Shown here piece after piece: positions 7,819 to 15,362 of a DNA stretch of 37,243 nucleotides (position 1 is the first letter of the stretch; every line of letters begins with the position of its first letter). The notes beneath the pieces are model-generated. The model did not search any database, was not told the origin of the DNA, and worked only from the letters and a program-made list of their open reading frames with translations. Both the position numbers and the translations under genes were made by a program. The stretch comes from Rhizobium sp. GTDB lineage: Bacteria; Pseudomonadota; Alphaproteobacteria; Rhizobiales; Rhizobiaceae. The stretch lies in NCBI GenBank assembly GCA_002796995.1, contig PEKW01000013.1:1-37243 (forward strand). Direction: 5' to 3'.

Positions 7819-8352
7819 ATGTCTCGTATCGGTAAAAAGCCCGTTCCGGTTCCTGCAGGGATCACGGCCGTCGTCGACGGTCAGAAGGTGACTGCAAAGG
7901 GCCCCAAGGGCGAATTGTTCTTCGTCGCGAATGACGAAATCTCCGTAGCGCTGGAAGACAACGCCGTTGTTGTCATGCCGCGCAACGACTCCAAGGATGC
8001 TCGTTCCAAGTGGGGCATGTCCCGCACCATGGTCGAGAACATCTTCAAGGGCGTCAAGGACGGTTACGAGCGCAAGCTCGAAATCAACGGCGTCGGTTAC
8101 CGCGCTTCTCTGCAGGGCAAGAACCTGCAGCTGGCTCTCGGCTTCAGCCACGATGTGGTCTATGAGCCGCCGGTCGGTATCTCGATCGCGGTTCCGAAGC
8201 CGACTGAAATCGTCGTCTCCGGCATCAACAAGCAGCAGGTCGGCCAGGTCGCTGCTGAAATCCGCGAATATCGCGGCCCCGAGCCCTACAAGGGCAAGGG
8301 TGTCAAGTATGCCGAAGAGCGGATCGTCCGCAAAGAAGGCAAGAAGAAGTAA
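7819..8352 (+). CDS. rplF: 50S ribosomal protein L6 (uL6)
   Basis: uL6 has two similar domains and lies at the base of the L7/L12 stalk near the sarcin–ricin loop. The 177-residue product starts MSRIGKKPVPVPAGI. It carries the C-terminal signature EIREYRGPEPYKGKGVKYAE, which is close to the rRNA contact. The length is typical. Spacing is 42 bp from rpsH and 12 bp to rplR. Confidence 0.97.
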   Translation: MSRIGKKPVPVPAGITAVVDGQKVTAKGPKGELFFVANDEISVALEDNAVVVMPRNDSKDARSKWGMSRTMVENIFKGVKDGYERKLEINGVGYRASLQGKNLQLALGFSHDVVYEPPVGISIAVPKPTEIVVSGINKQQVGQVAAEIREYRGPEPYKGKGVKYAEERIVRKEGKKK

Positions 8353-8364
8353 GGAACGCGCGAA

Positions 8365-8727
8365 ATGGCAAGCAGGAAAGAAGCACTTGTACGTCGTGCC
8401 AATCGCGTGCGACGTCAGATCAAGGCGGTGGCCAATGGCCGTCCGCGTCTGTCGGTACATCGCTCGTCGAAGAACATCTACGCTCAGATCATCGACGATG
8501 TCGCAGGCCGCACGCTGGCCGCAGCATCGACCCTCGATACCGATCTGCGCTCGGGCCTGAAGACCGGCGCCGACACGGCTGCAGCTGCAGCCGTCGGCAA
8601 GCTGGTCGCCGAGCGGGCCGTCAAGGCTGGCGTCAAGGACGTTGTATTCGACCGTGGCGCCTTCATCTACCACGGCCGCATCAAGGCCCTGGCGGAAGCA
8701 GCCCGCGAAGGCGGTCTGAACTTCTAA
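8365..8727 (+). CDS. rplR: 50S ribosomal protein L18 (uL18)
   Basis: uL18 binds 5S rRNA in the central protuberance. The 120-residue product has a basic N-terminus (RKEALVRRANRVRRQIK) and the family core RLSVHRSSKNIYAQIIDD, with FDRGAFIYHGRIKALAEAAREGG at the end (split as FDRGAFIYHG and RIKALAEAAREGG). A strong terminator-like hairpin begins six bases after its stop, dividing it from rpsE. Confidence 0.97.
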   Translation: MASRKEALVRRANRVRRQIKAVANGRPRLSVHRSSKNIYAQIIDDVAGRTLAAASTLDTDLRSGLKTGADTAAAAAVGKLVAERAVKAGVKDVVFDRGAFIYHGRIKALAEAAREGGLNF

Positions 8728-8733
8728 GACATT

Positions 8734-8761
8734 CCGCCCGGGCTTGCGCTCGGGCGGTTTT
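8734..8761 (+). terminator. Intrinsic terminator-like hairpin inside the spc cluster
   Basis: CCGCCCGGGC (8734-8743) pairs with GCTCGGGCGG (8748-8757) around a TTGC loop, with one G·U pair, and TTTT follows at once. A second short hairpin (CCGGC/GCCGG, 8762-8776) and a third (TGCCC-GAA-GGGCA) follow within 60 bp. This sits in a 140-bp gap between rplR and rpsE, a junction usually only a few bases long. By form it is one of the best terminators in the window. Either readthrough or a promoter in 8780-8850 must feed rpsE. Confidence 0.65.
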
Positions 8762-8867
8762 CCGGCTTATTGCCGGACACTCCCGGATTCGCGTCCATGC
8801 CCGAAGGGCAGGGCGGAATTATAAGTAATCTGCCGATTGCACCCGGAAAAGAAAAAGGAAAAGGACA

Positions 8868-9437
8868 ATGGCACAAGAAAAGCGTGGTTCGCGGGACGAC
8901 CGTCAGAACCGTGAAGAGCGTGACAGCGAATTCGTCGACAAGCTGGTCGCGATCAACCGCGTCGCCAAGGTGGTGAAGGGTGGCCGTCGCTTCGGCTTCG
9001 CAGCCCTCGTCGTCGTCGGCGACCAGAAGGGCCGCGTTGGTTTCGGCCACGGCAAGGCACGTGAAGTGCCGGAAGCCATCCGCAAGGCAACGGAAGCTGC
9101 CAAGCGCGAACTGATCTTCGTACCGCTGCGCGACGGCCGTACGCTCCACCATGACGTCAACGGTCGCCACGGCGCCGGCAAGGTTCTGCTGCGCTCGGCC
9201 AAGGCCGGTACCGGCATCATCGCAGGCGGCCCGATGCGCGCCGTCTTCGAAACGCTCGGCATGCACGACGTTGTCGCCAAGTCGACCGGCTCTTCGAACC
9301 CGTACAACATGGTTCGCGCCACGTTCGACGCCCTGAAGCATCAGGTGCATCCGAAGGACATCGCAGCTCAGCGCGGCATCAAGTATGCTACGCTTCAGTC
9401 TCGCCGTGCCGCTTCCGGCAATGCGTCTGAAGAATAA
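8868..9437 (+). CDS. rpsE: 30S ribosomal protein S5 (uS5)
   Basis: uS5 lies at the mRNA entry channel, and its mutations alter decoding fidelity and spectinomycin response. The 189-residue product contains the double-stranded RNA-binding-like domain with VAKVVKGGRRFGFAALVVVG and the GFGHGKAREVPEAIRKA segment. The ATG at 8868 follows AAAAGGAAAAGGACA. An alanine/serine-rich tail ends the protein. It starts the third sub-cluster. Confidence 0.97.
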   Translation: MAQEKRGSRDDRQNREERDSEFVDKLVAINRVAKVVKGGRRFGFAALVVVGDQKGRVGFGHGKAREVPEAIRKATEAAKRELIFVPLRDGRTLHHDVNGRHGAGKVLLRSAKAGTGIIAGGPMRAVFETLGMHDVVAKSTGSSNPYNMVRATFDALKHQVHPKDIAAQRGIKYATLQSRRAASGNASEE

Positions 9438-9451
9438 GAGGAGTCTGATCC

Positions 9452-9661
9452 ATGGCTAAGGCTACGAAGAAGACTGAAGCAAAGACGGTTACGGTCGAAC
9501 AGATCGGCAGCCCCATTCGCCGTCCGGCGGTGCAGCGTTCGACGCTCATCGGTCTGGGCCTCAACAAGATGCACCGGGTCCGCACCCTGGAGGACACTCC
9601 TTCGGTTCGCGGCATGATCCGTGCTGTCCAGCATCTCGTTCGCGTCGTCGACGAGAAGTGA
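9452..9661 (+). CDS. rpmD: 50S ribosomal protein L30 (uL30)
   Basis: uL30 is a small 50S protein near 5S rRNA. The 69-residue product carries a lysine/threonine-rich N-terminal extension (MAKATKKTEAKTV) before the conserved core QIGSPIRRP and TLIGLGLNKMHRVRTLEDT. The extension is common in rhizobial L30. RBS AAGAGGAGTC is upstream. It lies 14 bp after rpsE and 16 bp before rplO. Confidence 0.96.
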   Translation: MAKATKKTEAKTVTVEQIGSPIRRPAVQRSTLIGLGLNKMHRVRTLEDTPSVRGMIRAVQHLVRVVDEK

Positions 9662-9677
9662 GACGGGGGAAATCATC

Positions 9678-10157
9678 ATGAAACTGAATGAAATCAAAGA
9701 CAACGAAGGCTCCAGCAAGGACCGTATGCGCGTAGGTCGCGGTATCGGTTCGGGCAAGGGCAAGACCGGTGGTCGCGGTGTCAAGGGTCAGAAGGCTCGT
9801 TCGGGCGTTGCGATCAACGGCTTCGAAGGCGGCCAGATGCCGATCTATCGTCGCCTGCCGAAGCGCGGCTTCACCAACATCTTCAAGACTGACTACGCCA
9901 CCGTTTCGCTCGGCCGTATTCAGATCGCGATCGATGCCAAGAAGCTCGACCCGAAGGCAACGATCGATGCCGCTGCCCTCAAGGCAGCCGGCGTGATCCG
10001 TCGCGCCAAGGACGGCGTTCGTGTTCTCTCCGACGGCGAACTGACCGCCAAGGTGACCCTCGAGGTTGCCGGCGCGTCGAAGGCCGCTCTCGAGAAGCTC
10101 GAAAAGGCTGGCAGCACCGTGAAGCTGCTCGCCGCAGCGGCCGAAGTCGCTGAATAA
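9678..10157 (+). CDS. rplO: 50S ribosomal protein L15 (uL15)
   Basis: uL15 is a late 50S assembly protein with an extended, glycine-rich N-terminus. The 159-residue product begins MKLNEIKDNEGSSKDRMRVG and has the long basic Gly-rich stretch GRGIGSGKGKTGGRGVKGQK. The ATG at 9678 follows GACGGGGGAAATC; the frame is open further upstream, but those residues are not part of the family. It is followed by the terminator at 10169-10200. Confidence 0.97.
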   Translation: MKLNEIKDNEGSSKDRMRVGRGIGSGKGKTGGRGVKGQKARSGVAINGFEGGQMPIYRRLPKRGFTNIFKTDYATVSLGRIQIAIDAKKLDPKATIDAAALKAAGVIRRAKDGVRVLSDGELTAKVTLEVAGASKAALEKLEKAGSTVKLLAAAAEVAE

Positions 10158-10168
10158 GTCATGAATAG

Positions 10169-10200
10169 ATCGCCCGGGGTGCTTCACACCGGGCGATTTT
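10169..10200 (+). terminator. Terminator after rplO
   Basis: ATCGCCC (10169-10175) pairs with GGGCGAT (10191-10197), and GGTG (10178-10181) pairs with CACC (10187-10190), leaving a two-base GG bulge. The loop is five bases and TTTT follows. It would end the ribosomal transcript ahead of secY, whose start is 236 bp downstream of rplO. A separate secY promoter within 10201-10380 is therefore expected but was not pinned down. Confidence 0.65.
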
Positions 10201-10393
10201 GCTCCCATATGTGAGCCTCACGATCCCAGGACGGAGTGACGTCGTTTCGTCTTCCGGGATATTCTGGAAAACAAGGGTGAGGCATGCGATTGCTCAGCAA
10301 TCCCTCCGACGCCCGGTTTTCTTAAAAACATTGGACGATAGCCTCCGGCTCTGGTGTATGCACGCCGCCGGTTTTGGTTTTGCGGAGAATTTT

Positions 10394-11734
10394 ATGGCTT
10401 CTGCAGCGGAACAATTGGCCTCGAACCTCAACTTCTCGACCTTCGCCAAGGCGGAGGATCTGAAGAAGCGTCTGTGGTTCACGCTGGCCGCCTTGCTTGT
10501 CTATCGCTTGGGCACTCACATTCCGCTGCCCGGCCTCAACCCCGAAGCCTATGCGGCGGCCTTCAAGGGCCAGTCCGGCGGCATTCTGGGCCTCTTCAAC
10601 ATGTTTTCCGGCGGTGCCGTCGAGCGCATGGCGATCTTTGCCCTCGGCATCATGCCTTATATCTCTGCCTCGATCATCGTGCAGCTGATGACCTCGGTCG
10701 TTCCGGCGCTCGAGAACCTCAAGAAAGAGGGCGAGCAGGGCCGCAAGATCATCAATCAGTACACCCGCTACGGCACCGTGCTGCTCGGCACGCTCCAGGC
10801 CTACGGCATCGCCGTCGGCCTCGAAAGCGGGCAGGGCATGGTGGTGGATCCGGGCTGGTTCTTCCGTATTTCGACCGTCGTCACGCTGCTCGGCGGCACC
10901 ATGTTCCTGATGTGGCTCGGTGAGCAGATCACCTCGCGCGGCATCGGCAACGGCATCTCGCTGATCATCTTCGCCGGCATTGCCGCAGGCCTGCCGACGG
11001 CGCTTGCCCACACGCTCGAACTCGGCCGTACCGGCGCGCTTTCGACCGTGCTGATCCTGCTGGTCATCGTCGTCGCCATCGCCGTCATCGCGCTGATCGT
11101 CTTCGTCGAACGCGCCCAGCGCCGGCTGCTGATCCAGTATCCGAAGCGCCAGGTCGGCAACCGCATGTTCCAGGGCGACACCTCGCATCTGCCGCTGAAG
11201 CTGAACACCTCGGGCGTCATCCCGGCGATCTTCGCCTCGTCGCTGCTGCTTCTGCCGGCGACGGCTGCGGGCTTTGCCGGCACCTCGACGCTGCCCGGCT
11301 GGGCGACCATGATCGTCTCGGCGCTTGGCCACGGCCAGCCGCTCTACATGGCGCTCTATGGCGCGCTGATCGCCTTCTTCGCCTTCTTCTACACGGCCAT
11401 CGTCTTCAATCCGAAGGACACGGCCGACAACCTGAAGAAGCACGGTGGCTTCATTCCGGGCATCCGTCCCGGCGAGCGTACCGCCGAGTACATCGACTAC
11501 GTGCTGACCCGCATCACCGTGATCGGCGCGCTCTACCTCGTCTTCGTCTGTATCCTCCCCGAGATCCTGGTGTCCCAGACGGGCATACCATTAGCCCTTG
11601 GTGGTACTTCGCTTTTGATTGTTGTCAGCGTCACCCTTGATACTGTAGCACAGATCCAGGGTCACCTGATTGCCCAGCAATATGAGGGCCTGATCAAGAA
11701 GTCGAAGTTGCGTGGAGGAAAGAGGGGACGATGA
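10394..11734 (+). CDS. secY: Protein translocase subunit SecY
   Basis: SecY is the pore of the SecYEG translocon in the inner membrane, moving or inserting unfolded polypeptides. The 446-residue product starts MASAAEQLASNLNFSTFAKA and has about ten hydrophobic segments. It shows the conserved motif YRLGTHIPLPGL at the first membrane helix and the plug-like region GGILGLFNMFSGGAVERM. The ATG at 10394 is chosen because GGAG stands seven bases before it; the upstream open frame lacks family similarity. It overlaps adk by four bases. Confidence 0.96.
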   Translation: MASAAEQLASNLNFSTFAKAEDLKKRLWFTLAALLVYRLGTHIPLPGLNPEAYAAAFKGQSGGILGLFNMFSGGAVERMAIFALGIMPYISASIIVQLMTSVVPALENLKKEGEQGRKIINQYTRYGTVLLGTLQAYGIAVGLESGQGMVVDPGWFFRISTVVTLLGGTMFLMWLGEQITSRGIGNGISLIIFAGIAAGLPTALAHTLELGRTGALSTVLILLVIVVAIAVIALIVFVERAQRRLLIQYPKRQVGNRMFQGDTSHLPLKLNTSGVIPAIFASSLLLLPATAAGFAGTSTLPGWATMIVSALGHGQPLYMALYGALIAFFAFFYTAIVFNPKDTADNLKKHGGFIPGIRPGERTAEYIDYVLTRITVIGALYLVFVCILPEILVSQTGIPLALGGTSLLIVVSVTLDTVAQIQGHLIAQQYEGLIKKSKLRGGKRGR

Positions 11735-12381
11735 GACTTATCCTTTTGGGGCCGCCGGGTGCGGGGAAGGGCACCCAGGCCCAGCGTATAGTCGAGAAGT
11801 ACGGCATCCCGCAGCTTTCGACCGGAGACATGCTGCGTGCAGCGGTGACCGCCGGTACCGAAGTGGGCAAGCGGGCCAAGGCGGTCATGGATGCCGGCAA
11901 CCTGGTGTCCGACGATATCGTCAACGCCATCGTCTCGGAACGCATCGATGCGCCGGACTGTGCCAACGGCTTCATTCTCGACGGCTATCCGCGCACGCTC
12001 GTTCAGGCCGATTCGGTCGAGGCGATGCTTGCCGCCAAATCGATGCAGCTGGATGTCGTCATCGAGCTGCAGGTGAATGATTCGGTCCTCGTCGATCGCG
12101 TCTCGGGCCGCTACACATGCGCCAAGTGCGGCACGGGTTACCACGACCGGCTGCAGAAGCCGAAGGTCGAGGGCGTCTGCGACAAGTGCGGCTCGACCGA
12201 GTTCAAGCGTCGTCCCGACGACAACGCTGAGACGATGACCACGCGGCTTCAGGACTACTACAAGAAGACCTCGCCGCTGATCGGCTACTACTACGCCAAG
12301 GGCATTCTGAAGTCGGTGGACGGCATGGCCGAGATCGATGCCGTCACGGCGGACATAGAAGGGATACTCGCCGGGCTCTGA
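11731..12381 (+). CDS. adk: Adenylate kinase, zinc-binding LID type
   Basis: Adk interconverts ATP + AMP and two ADP, balancing cytoplasmic adenylates. The 216-residue product has the P-loop GPPGAGKGT at residues 7-15, the DGYPRT motif near residue 84, and a long LID. Four cysteines at about 130, 133, 150 and 153 form a zinc site in the LID. The start overlaps the secY stop (ATGA), showing co-translation. The placement between secY and rpsM is typical of alphaproteobacteria. Confidence 0.96.
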   Translation: MRLILLGPPGAGKGTQAQRIVEKYGIPQLSTGDMLRAAVTAGTEVGKRAKAVMDAGNLVSDDIVNAIVSERIDAPDCANGFILDGYPRTLVQADSVEAMLAAKSMQLDVVIELQVNDSVLVDRVSGRYTCAKCGTGYHDRLQKPKVEGVCDKCGSTEFKRRPDDNAETMTTRLQDYYKKTSPLIGYYYAKGILKSVDGMAEIDAVTADIEGILAGL

Positions 12382-12406
12382 GCCTGGCGGGATCTTAAGA
12401 ATCTTC

Positions 12407-12439
12407 GCGGAACCGGTTGCTTTCGGCAACTGATTCCGC
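12407..12439 (+). other. Stem-loop after adk; possible rpsM promoter region downstream
   Basis: GCGGAA (12407-12412) pairs with TTCCGC (12434-12439), and GGTTGC (12415-12420) pairs with GCAACT (12426-12431) across a small internal loop. No T run follows, so this is a weak terminator candidate or an mRNA-end stabiliser. Further on, an AT-rich patch with TTGACT (12513-12518) and TATATG (12531-12536) looks promoter-like, but the spacing of 12 bases is too short for a normal sigma70 site. Confidence 0.4.
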
Positions 12440-12609
12440 TAAATAGCGCGCCAACTCGCGGCAATTATGCGATCGGCGCGTTCTTCCCCAGGGAAGACCG
12501 GGTTCGATCGTTTTGACTTGTTGAGAACCTTATATGTAATTGCGGCCCCCAAAGGCCGTGTAACGAGACACCACTTGCCGGATGGCAACTGGAAGCAAGG
12601 AGAATAGGC

Positions 12610-12978
12610 GTGGCACGTATCGCTGGCGTCAACATCCCGACCGCGAAGCGCGTAGTAATTGCGCTCCGCTACATTCACGGGATCGGTCCGAAATTCGCGC
12701 AGGAGATCATCGAAAAGGTCGGTATTCCGGCTGATCGCCGCGTACATCAGCTGACGGATGCCGAGGTTCTGGCGATCCGCGAAGCCATCGACCGCGACTA
12801 TCAGGTCGAGGGCGATCTTCGTCGCGAGACCGCGATGAACATCAAGCGCCTCATGGACCTGGGTTGCTACCGCGGCCTGCGTCACCGTCGCGGCCTTCCG
12901 GTCCACGGTCAGCGCACGCACACCAATGCCCGCACCCGCAAGGGTCCGGCAAAGGCGATCGCTGGTAAGAAGAAGTAA
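12610..12978 (+). CDS. rpsM: 30S ribosomal protein S13 (uS13)
   Basis: uS13 bridges the 30S head to the 50S subunit and contacts P-site tRNA with its tail. The 122-residue product reads (M)ARIAGVNIPTAKRVVIALRY and ends in a basic GPAKAIAGKKK tail. The start codon is GTG at 12610, supported by AAGGAGAATAG just before it; no ATG is available nearby. A 129-bp spacer with a remarkable palindrome follows before rpsK. Confidence 0.97.
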   Translation: MARIAGVNIPTAKRVVIALRYIHGIGPKFAQEIIEKVGIPADRRVHQLTDAEVLAIREAIDRDYQVEGDLRRETAMNIKRLMDLGCYRGLRHRRGLPVHGQRTHTNARTRKGPAKAIAGKKK

Positions 12979-12981
12979 TTT

Positions 12982-13056
12982 TTCGAGGCAGTAGCCAATA
13001 GGCGGTAGGCGGTAGTTACAGACTACCGCCTACCGCCTGAATGCTATTGCCTCGAA
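12982..13056. repeat. 75-bp palindromic element between rpsM and rpsK
   Basis: A perfect 17-bp inverted repeat (13000-13016 and 13022-13038) with a five-base loop contains two GGCGGTA heptamers on one arm and two TACCGCC on the other. Outside it, two further paired blocks continue the symmetry: GTAGC/GCTAT (12991-12995 / 13043-13047) and TTCGAGGCA/TGCCTCGAA (12982-12990 / 13048-13056). A four-base internal loop lies on each side. The whole 75 bases therefore folds as one long hairpin starting four bases after the rpsM stop. No T tract follows, so it is not a standard terminator. Confidence 0.85.
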
Positions 13057-13107
13057 TGGTGTAGCCGCTGGAACTACGGCGGTGTTCAGATCAACGAAAG
13101 GGAAGTC

Positions 13108-13497
13108 ATGGCCAAGGAAGCCACCCGCGTACGCCGTCGCGAACGCAAAAATATCTCGTCGGGCGTTGCCCACGTCAACTCGACGTTCAACAACACGATG
13201 ATCACCATCACCGACGCACAGGGCAACGCGATTGCCTGGTCGTCCGCTGGTGCCAAGGGCTTCAAGGGTTCGCGTAAGTCGACCCCGTTCGCCGCCCAGA
13301 TCGCCGCTGAAGATGCTGCCAAGAAGGCCCAGGAACACGGCATGAAGTCGCTCGAAGTGGAAGTCTGCGGCCCGGGTTCGGGTCGTGAATCCGCTCTGCG
13401 CGCTCTGCAGGCTGCGGGTTTCATGATCACCTCGATCCGCGACGTGACCCCGATCCCGCACAATGGTTGCCGCCCGCGCAAGAAGCGTCGCGTCTGA
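13108..13497 (+). CDS. rpsK: 30S ribosomal protein S11 (uS11)
   Basis: uS11 lies on the 30S platform and helps form the mRNA exit groove and Shine–Dalgarno helix site. The 129-residue product has the conserved GVAHVNSTFNNTMITITDAQ region and the C-terminal PIPHNGCRPRKKRRV. AAAGGGAAGTC precedes the ATG. In enterobacteria rpsD would follow, but here rpoA comes next, as in alphaproteobacteria. Confidence 0.97.
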   Translation: MAKEATRVRRRERKNISSGVAHVNSTFNNTMITITDAQGNAIAWSSAGAKGFKGSRKSTPFAAQIAAEDAAKKAQEHGMKSLEVEVCGPGSGRESALRALQAAGFMITSIRDVTPIPHNGCRPRKKRRV

Positions 13498-13592
13498 TCA
13501 TCTTTCATCCCGCCGATGAGCGCTGAGGCGCTCCTCTCGGTGTTAGCTCGGTAGCCACGATTGGATGGTGGCGACGAACGGAAGGTAAAATA

Positions 13593-14603
13593 ATGATTCA
13601 GAAGAATTGGCAGGAACTGATCAAGCCGAACAAGGTCGAGTTCACCTCGTCCGGCCGCACCAAGGCGACCCTCGTCGCCGAGCCGCTGGAACGCGGTTTC
13701 GGCCTGACGCTCGGCAACGCGCTGCGTCGCGTGCTCTTGTCGTCGCTGCGTGGTGGTGCCGTCACCGCCGTCCAGATCGACGGCGTGCTGCATGAGTTCT
13801 CGTCGATCCCGGGCGTCCGGGAAGACGTGACCGACATCGTGCTCAACATCAAGGAAATCGCCATCAAGATGGACGGCGATGATCCGAAGCGCATGGTCGT
13901 GCGCAAGCAGGGTCCGGGCGTCGTGACCGCCGGTGACATTCAGACGGTTGGCGATATCGAAATCCTCAACCCGAACCATGTGATCTGCACCCTCGACGAG
14001 GGCGCCGAGATCCGCATGGAATTCACCGTCGCCAACGGCAAGGGCTATGTGCCGGCCGATCGTAACCGCGCTGAAGATGCTCCGATCGGTCTCATCCCGG
14101 TCGACAGCCTCTACTCGCCGGTCAAGAAGGTGTCCTACAAGGTGGAAAACACCCGCGAAGGACAGGTTCTCGACTACGACAAGCTGACCATGACCATCGA
14201 GACCGACGGTTCGATCACCGGTGAAGATGCTGTCGCTTTCGCGGCCCGCATTCTCCAGGACCAGCTCGGCGTCTTCGTCAATTTCGACGAGCCGCAGAAG
14301 GAAGTCGAAGAGGAAGCCGTCACCGAACTCGCGTTCAACCCGGCCCTCCTCAAGAAGGTCGACGAGCTCGAGCTTTCGGTCCGTTCGGCCAACTGCCTGA
14401 AGAACGACAACATCGTCTACATCGGCGACCTCATTCAGAAGACCGAAGCAGAAATGCTCCGCACTCCGAACTTTGGCCGCAAGTCGCTGAACGAAATCAA
14501 GGAAGTTCTCGCTTCCATGGGCCTGCACCTCGGCATGGAAGTGCCGGCATGGCCGCCCGAGAACATCGAAGATCTCGCCAAGCGCTACGAAGACCAATAC
14601 TAA
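13593..14603 (+). CDS. rpoA: DNA-directed RNA polymerase subunit alpha
   Basis: RpoA dimerises to nucleate RNA polymerase assembly and binds UP elements and activators. The 336-residue product has the N-terminal assembly domain (residues about 1-235, with GFGLTLGNALRRVLLSSLRG) and a linker rich in Glu. The C-terminal domain (about 250-325) holds LSVRSANCLKNDNIVYIGDL and the TPNFGRKSLNEIKEVL DNA-contact helix. GGAAGGTAAAATA precedes the ATG. A GAGCGC/GCGCTC hairpin (13518-13533) lies in the 95-bp gap before it. Confidence 0.97.
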   Translation: MIQKNWQELIKPNKVEFTSSGRTKATLVAEPLERGFGLTLGNALRRVLLSSLRGGAVTAVQIDGVLHEFSSIPGVREDVTDIVLNIKEIAIKMDGDDPKRMVVRKQGPGVVTAGDIQTVGDIEILNPNHVICTLDEGAEIRMEFTVANGKGYVPADRNRAEDAPIGLIPVDSLYSPVKKVSYKVENTREGQVLDYDKLTMTIETDGSITGEDAVAFAARILQDQLGVFVNFDEPQKEVEEEAVTELAFNPALLKKVDELELSVRSANCLKNDNIVYIGDLIQKTEAEMLRTPNFGRKSLNEIKEVLASMGLHLGMEVPAWPPENIEDLAKRYEDQY

Positions 14604-14610
14604 GAAACAA

Positions 14611-14634
14611 AAAGGCAGGTTCACCTCTGCCTTT
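14611..14634 (+). terminator. Weak terminator or attenuator between rpoA and rplQ
   Basis: AAAGGCAG (14611-14618) pairs perfectly with CTGCCTTT (14627-14634) around an eight-base loop, seven bases after the rpoA stop. The trailing T run is part of the stem, and only CC follows, so termination would be partial. The A-rich 5' side means it could act in the reverse direction too. rplQ begins 120 bp after rpoA, a longer gap than usual. Confidence 0.4.
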
Positions 14635-14723
14635 CCAGTCAAACTGCAGGCGGATGCCTGTATGTGTCAGGAAACGGCAGGGCCGCCGCATAGAGCGGGA
14701 GCCTGCGTAGAAGGAGAATAGCA

Positions 14724-15146
14724 ATGCGCCACCAGAAAGCCGGTCGCAAGCTGAACCGTACCGCCAGCCATCGTAAGGCGATGTTCGCCAACATGGCTGC
14801 TTCGCTCATCACCCATGAGCAGATCGTCACCACCCTGCCGAAGGCGAAGGAAATTCGCCCGATCGTCGAAAAGCTGGTCACGCTGGGCAAGCGCGGCGAC
14901 CTGCACGCTCGTCGTCAGGCCATCTCGCAGATCCGCGACCTTGACGCCGTCAAGAAGCTGTTCGACGCCATCGCTTCGCGCTACGCCACCCGCAACGGCG
15001 GCTACCTGCGTATCATGAAGGCCGGCTTCCGCCAGGGCGACAATGCCGCCATGGCCGTCATCGAATTCGTCGAACGCGACGTCGATGCCAAGGGCGCAGC
15101 CGACAAGGCCCGCGTCGCCGCCGAAGCCGAAGCTGAAGCAGCGTAA
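14724..15146 (+). CDS. rplQ: 50S ribosomal protein L17 (bL17)
   Basis: bL17 is a 50S protein near the tunnel exit. The 140-residue product begins MRHQKAGRKLNRTASHRKAM and carries the conserved KEIRPIVEKLVTLGKRGDLHAR core (split around the centre). It ends in an Ala/Glu-rich tail AAEAEAEAA. AGAAGGAGAATAGCA precedes the ATG. The last codons and the terminator behind the gene are duplicated 840 bp downstream, flanking an inserted gene. Confidence 0.97.
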   Translation: MRHQKAGRKLNRTASHRKAMFANMAASLITHEQIVTTLPKAKEIRPIVEKLVTLGKRGDLHARRQAISQIRDLDAVKKLFDAIASRYATRNGGYLRIMKAGFRQGDNAAMAVIEFVERDVDAKGAADKARVAAEAEAEAA

Positions 15147-15206
15147 GGTTCTTCCCCTTAGGGAATGCCATTGAAAAGCCGGGTGAGCGATCACCCGGTT
15201 TTTTTC
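15114..15206 (+). repeat. Direct repeat copy 1: rplQ 3' end plus terminator
   Basis: This segment holds the last 11 codons of rplQ, a small TTCCC/GGGAA hairpin and the terminator. It recurs at 15954-16045 with an offset of exactly 840 bases. Over 15121-15180 versus 15961-16020, eight positions differ; all fall outside the stems except in loops or linkers. The pattern looks like two diverged alleles rather than a fresh tandem duplication. Confidence 0.85.
15179..15206 (+). terminator. Terminator of the rplQ (alpha) operon
   Basis: CCGGGTGA (15179-15186) pairs perfectly with TCACCCGG (15191-15198) around a GCGA loop, a stable tetraloop of the GNRA class. A run of eight T follows. This is a strong rho-independent terminator, and a near-identical copy stands at 16019-16045. 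Confidence 0.9.
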
Positions 15207-15362
15207 GTTAAGGTGTGTTGGTTTGCACGCAGGACTGAGCCGGTTGGACGCATAATTTCCATTGAGAATTGAGCGATGTGAACCTTCCCCCAACGACCTG
15301 GTTGGCGCGGCTCGACGCCCAGTCTTTGGGCTGCCTGAGCCAAGATAGGAGAAAGCGGCCCC

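Noticed and set aside
12382..13592. rpmJ absent between secY and rpsM, and rpsD absent between rpsK and rpoA
   Set aside because: This is the normal gene order in alphaproteobacteria, so it is not a loss or a rearrangement.
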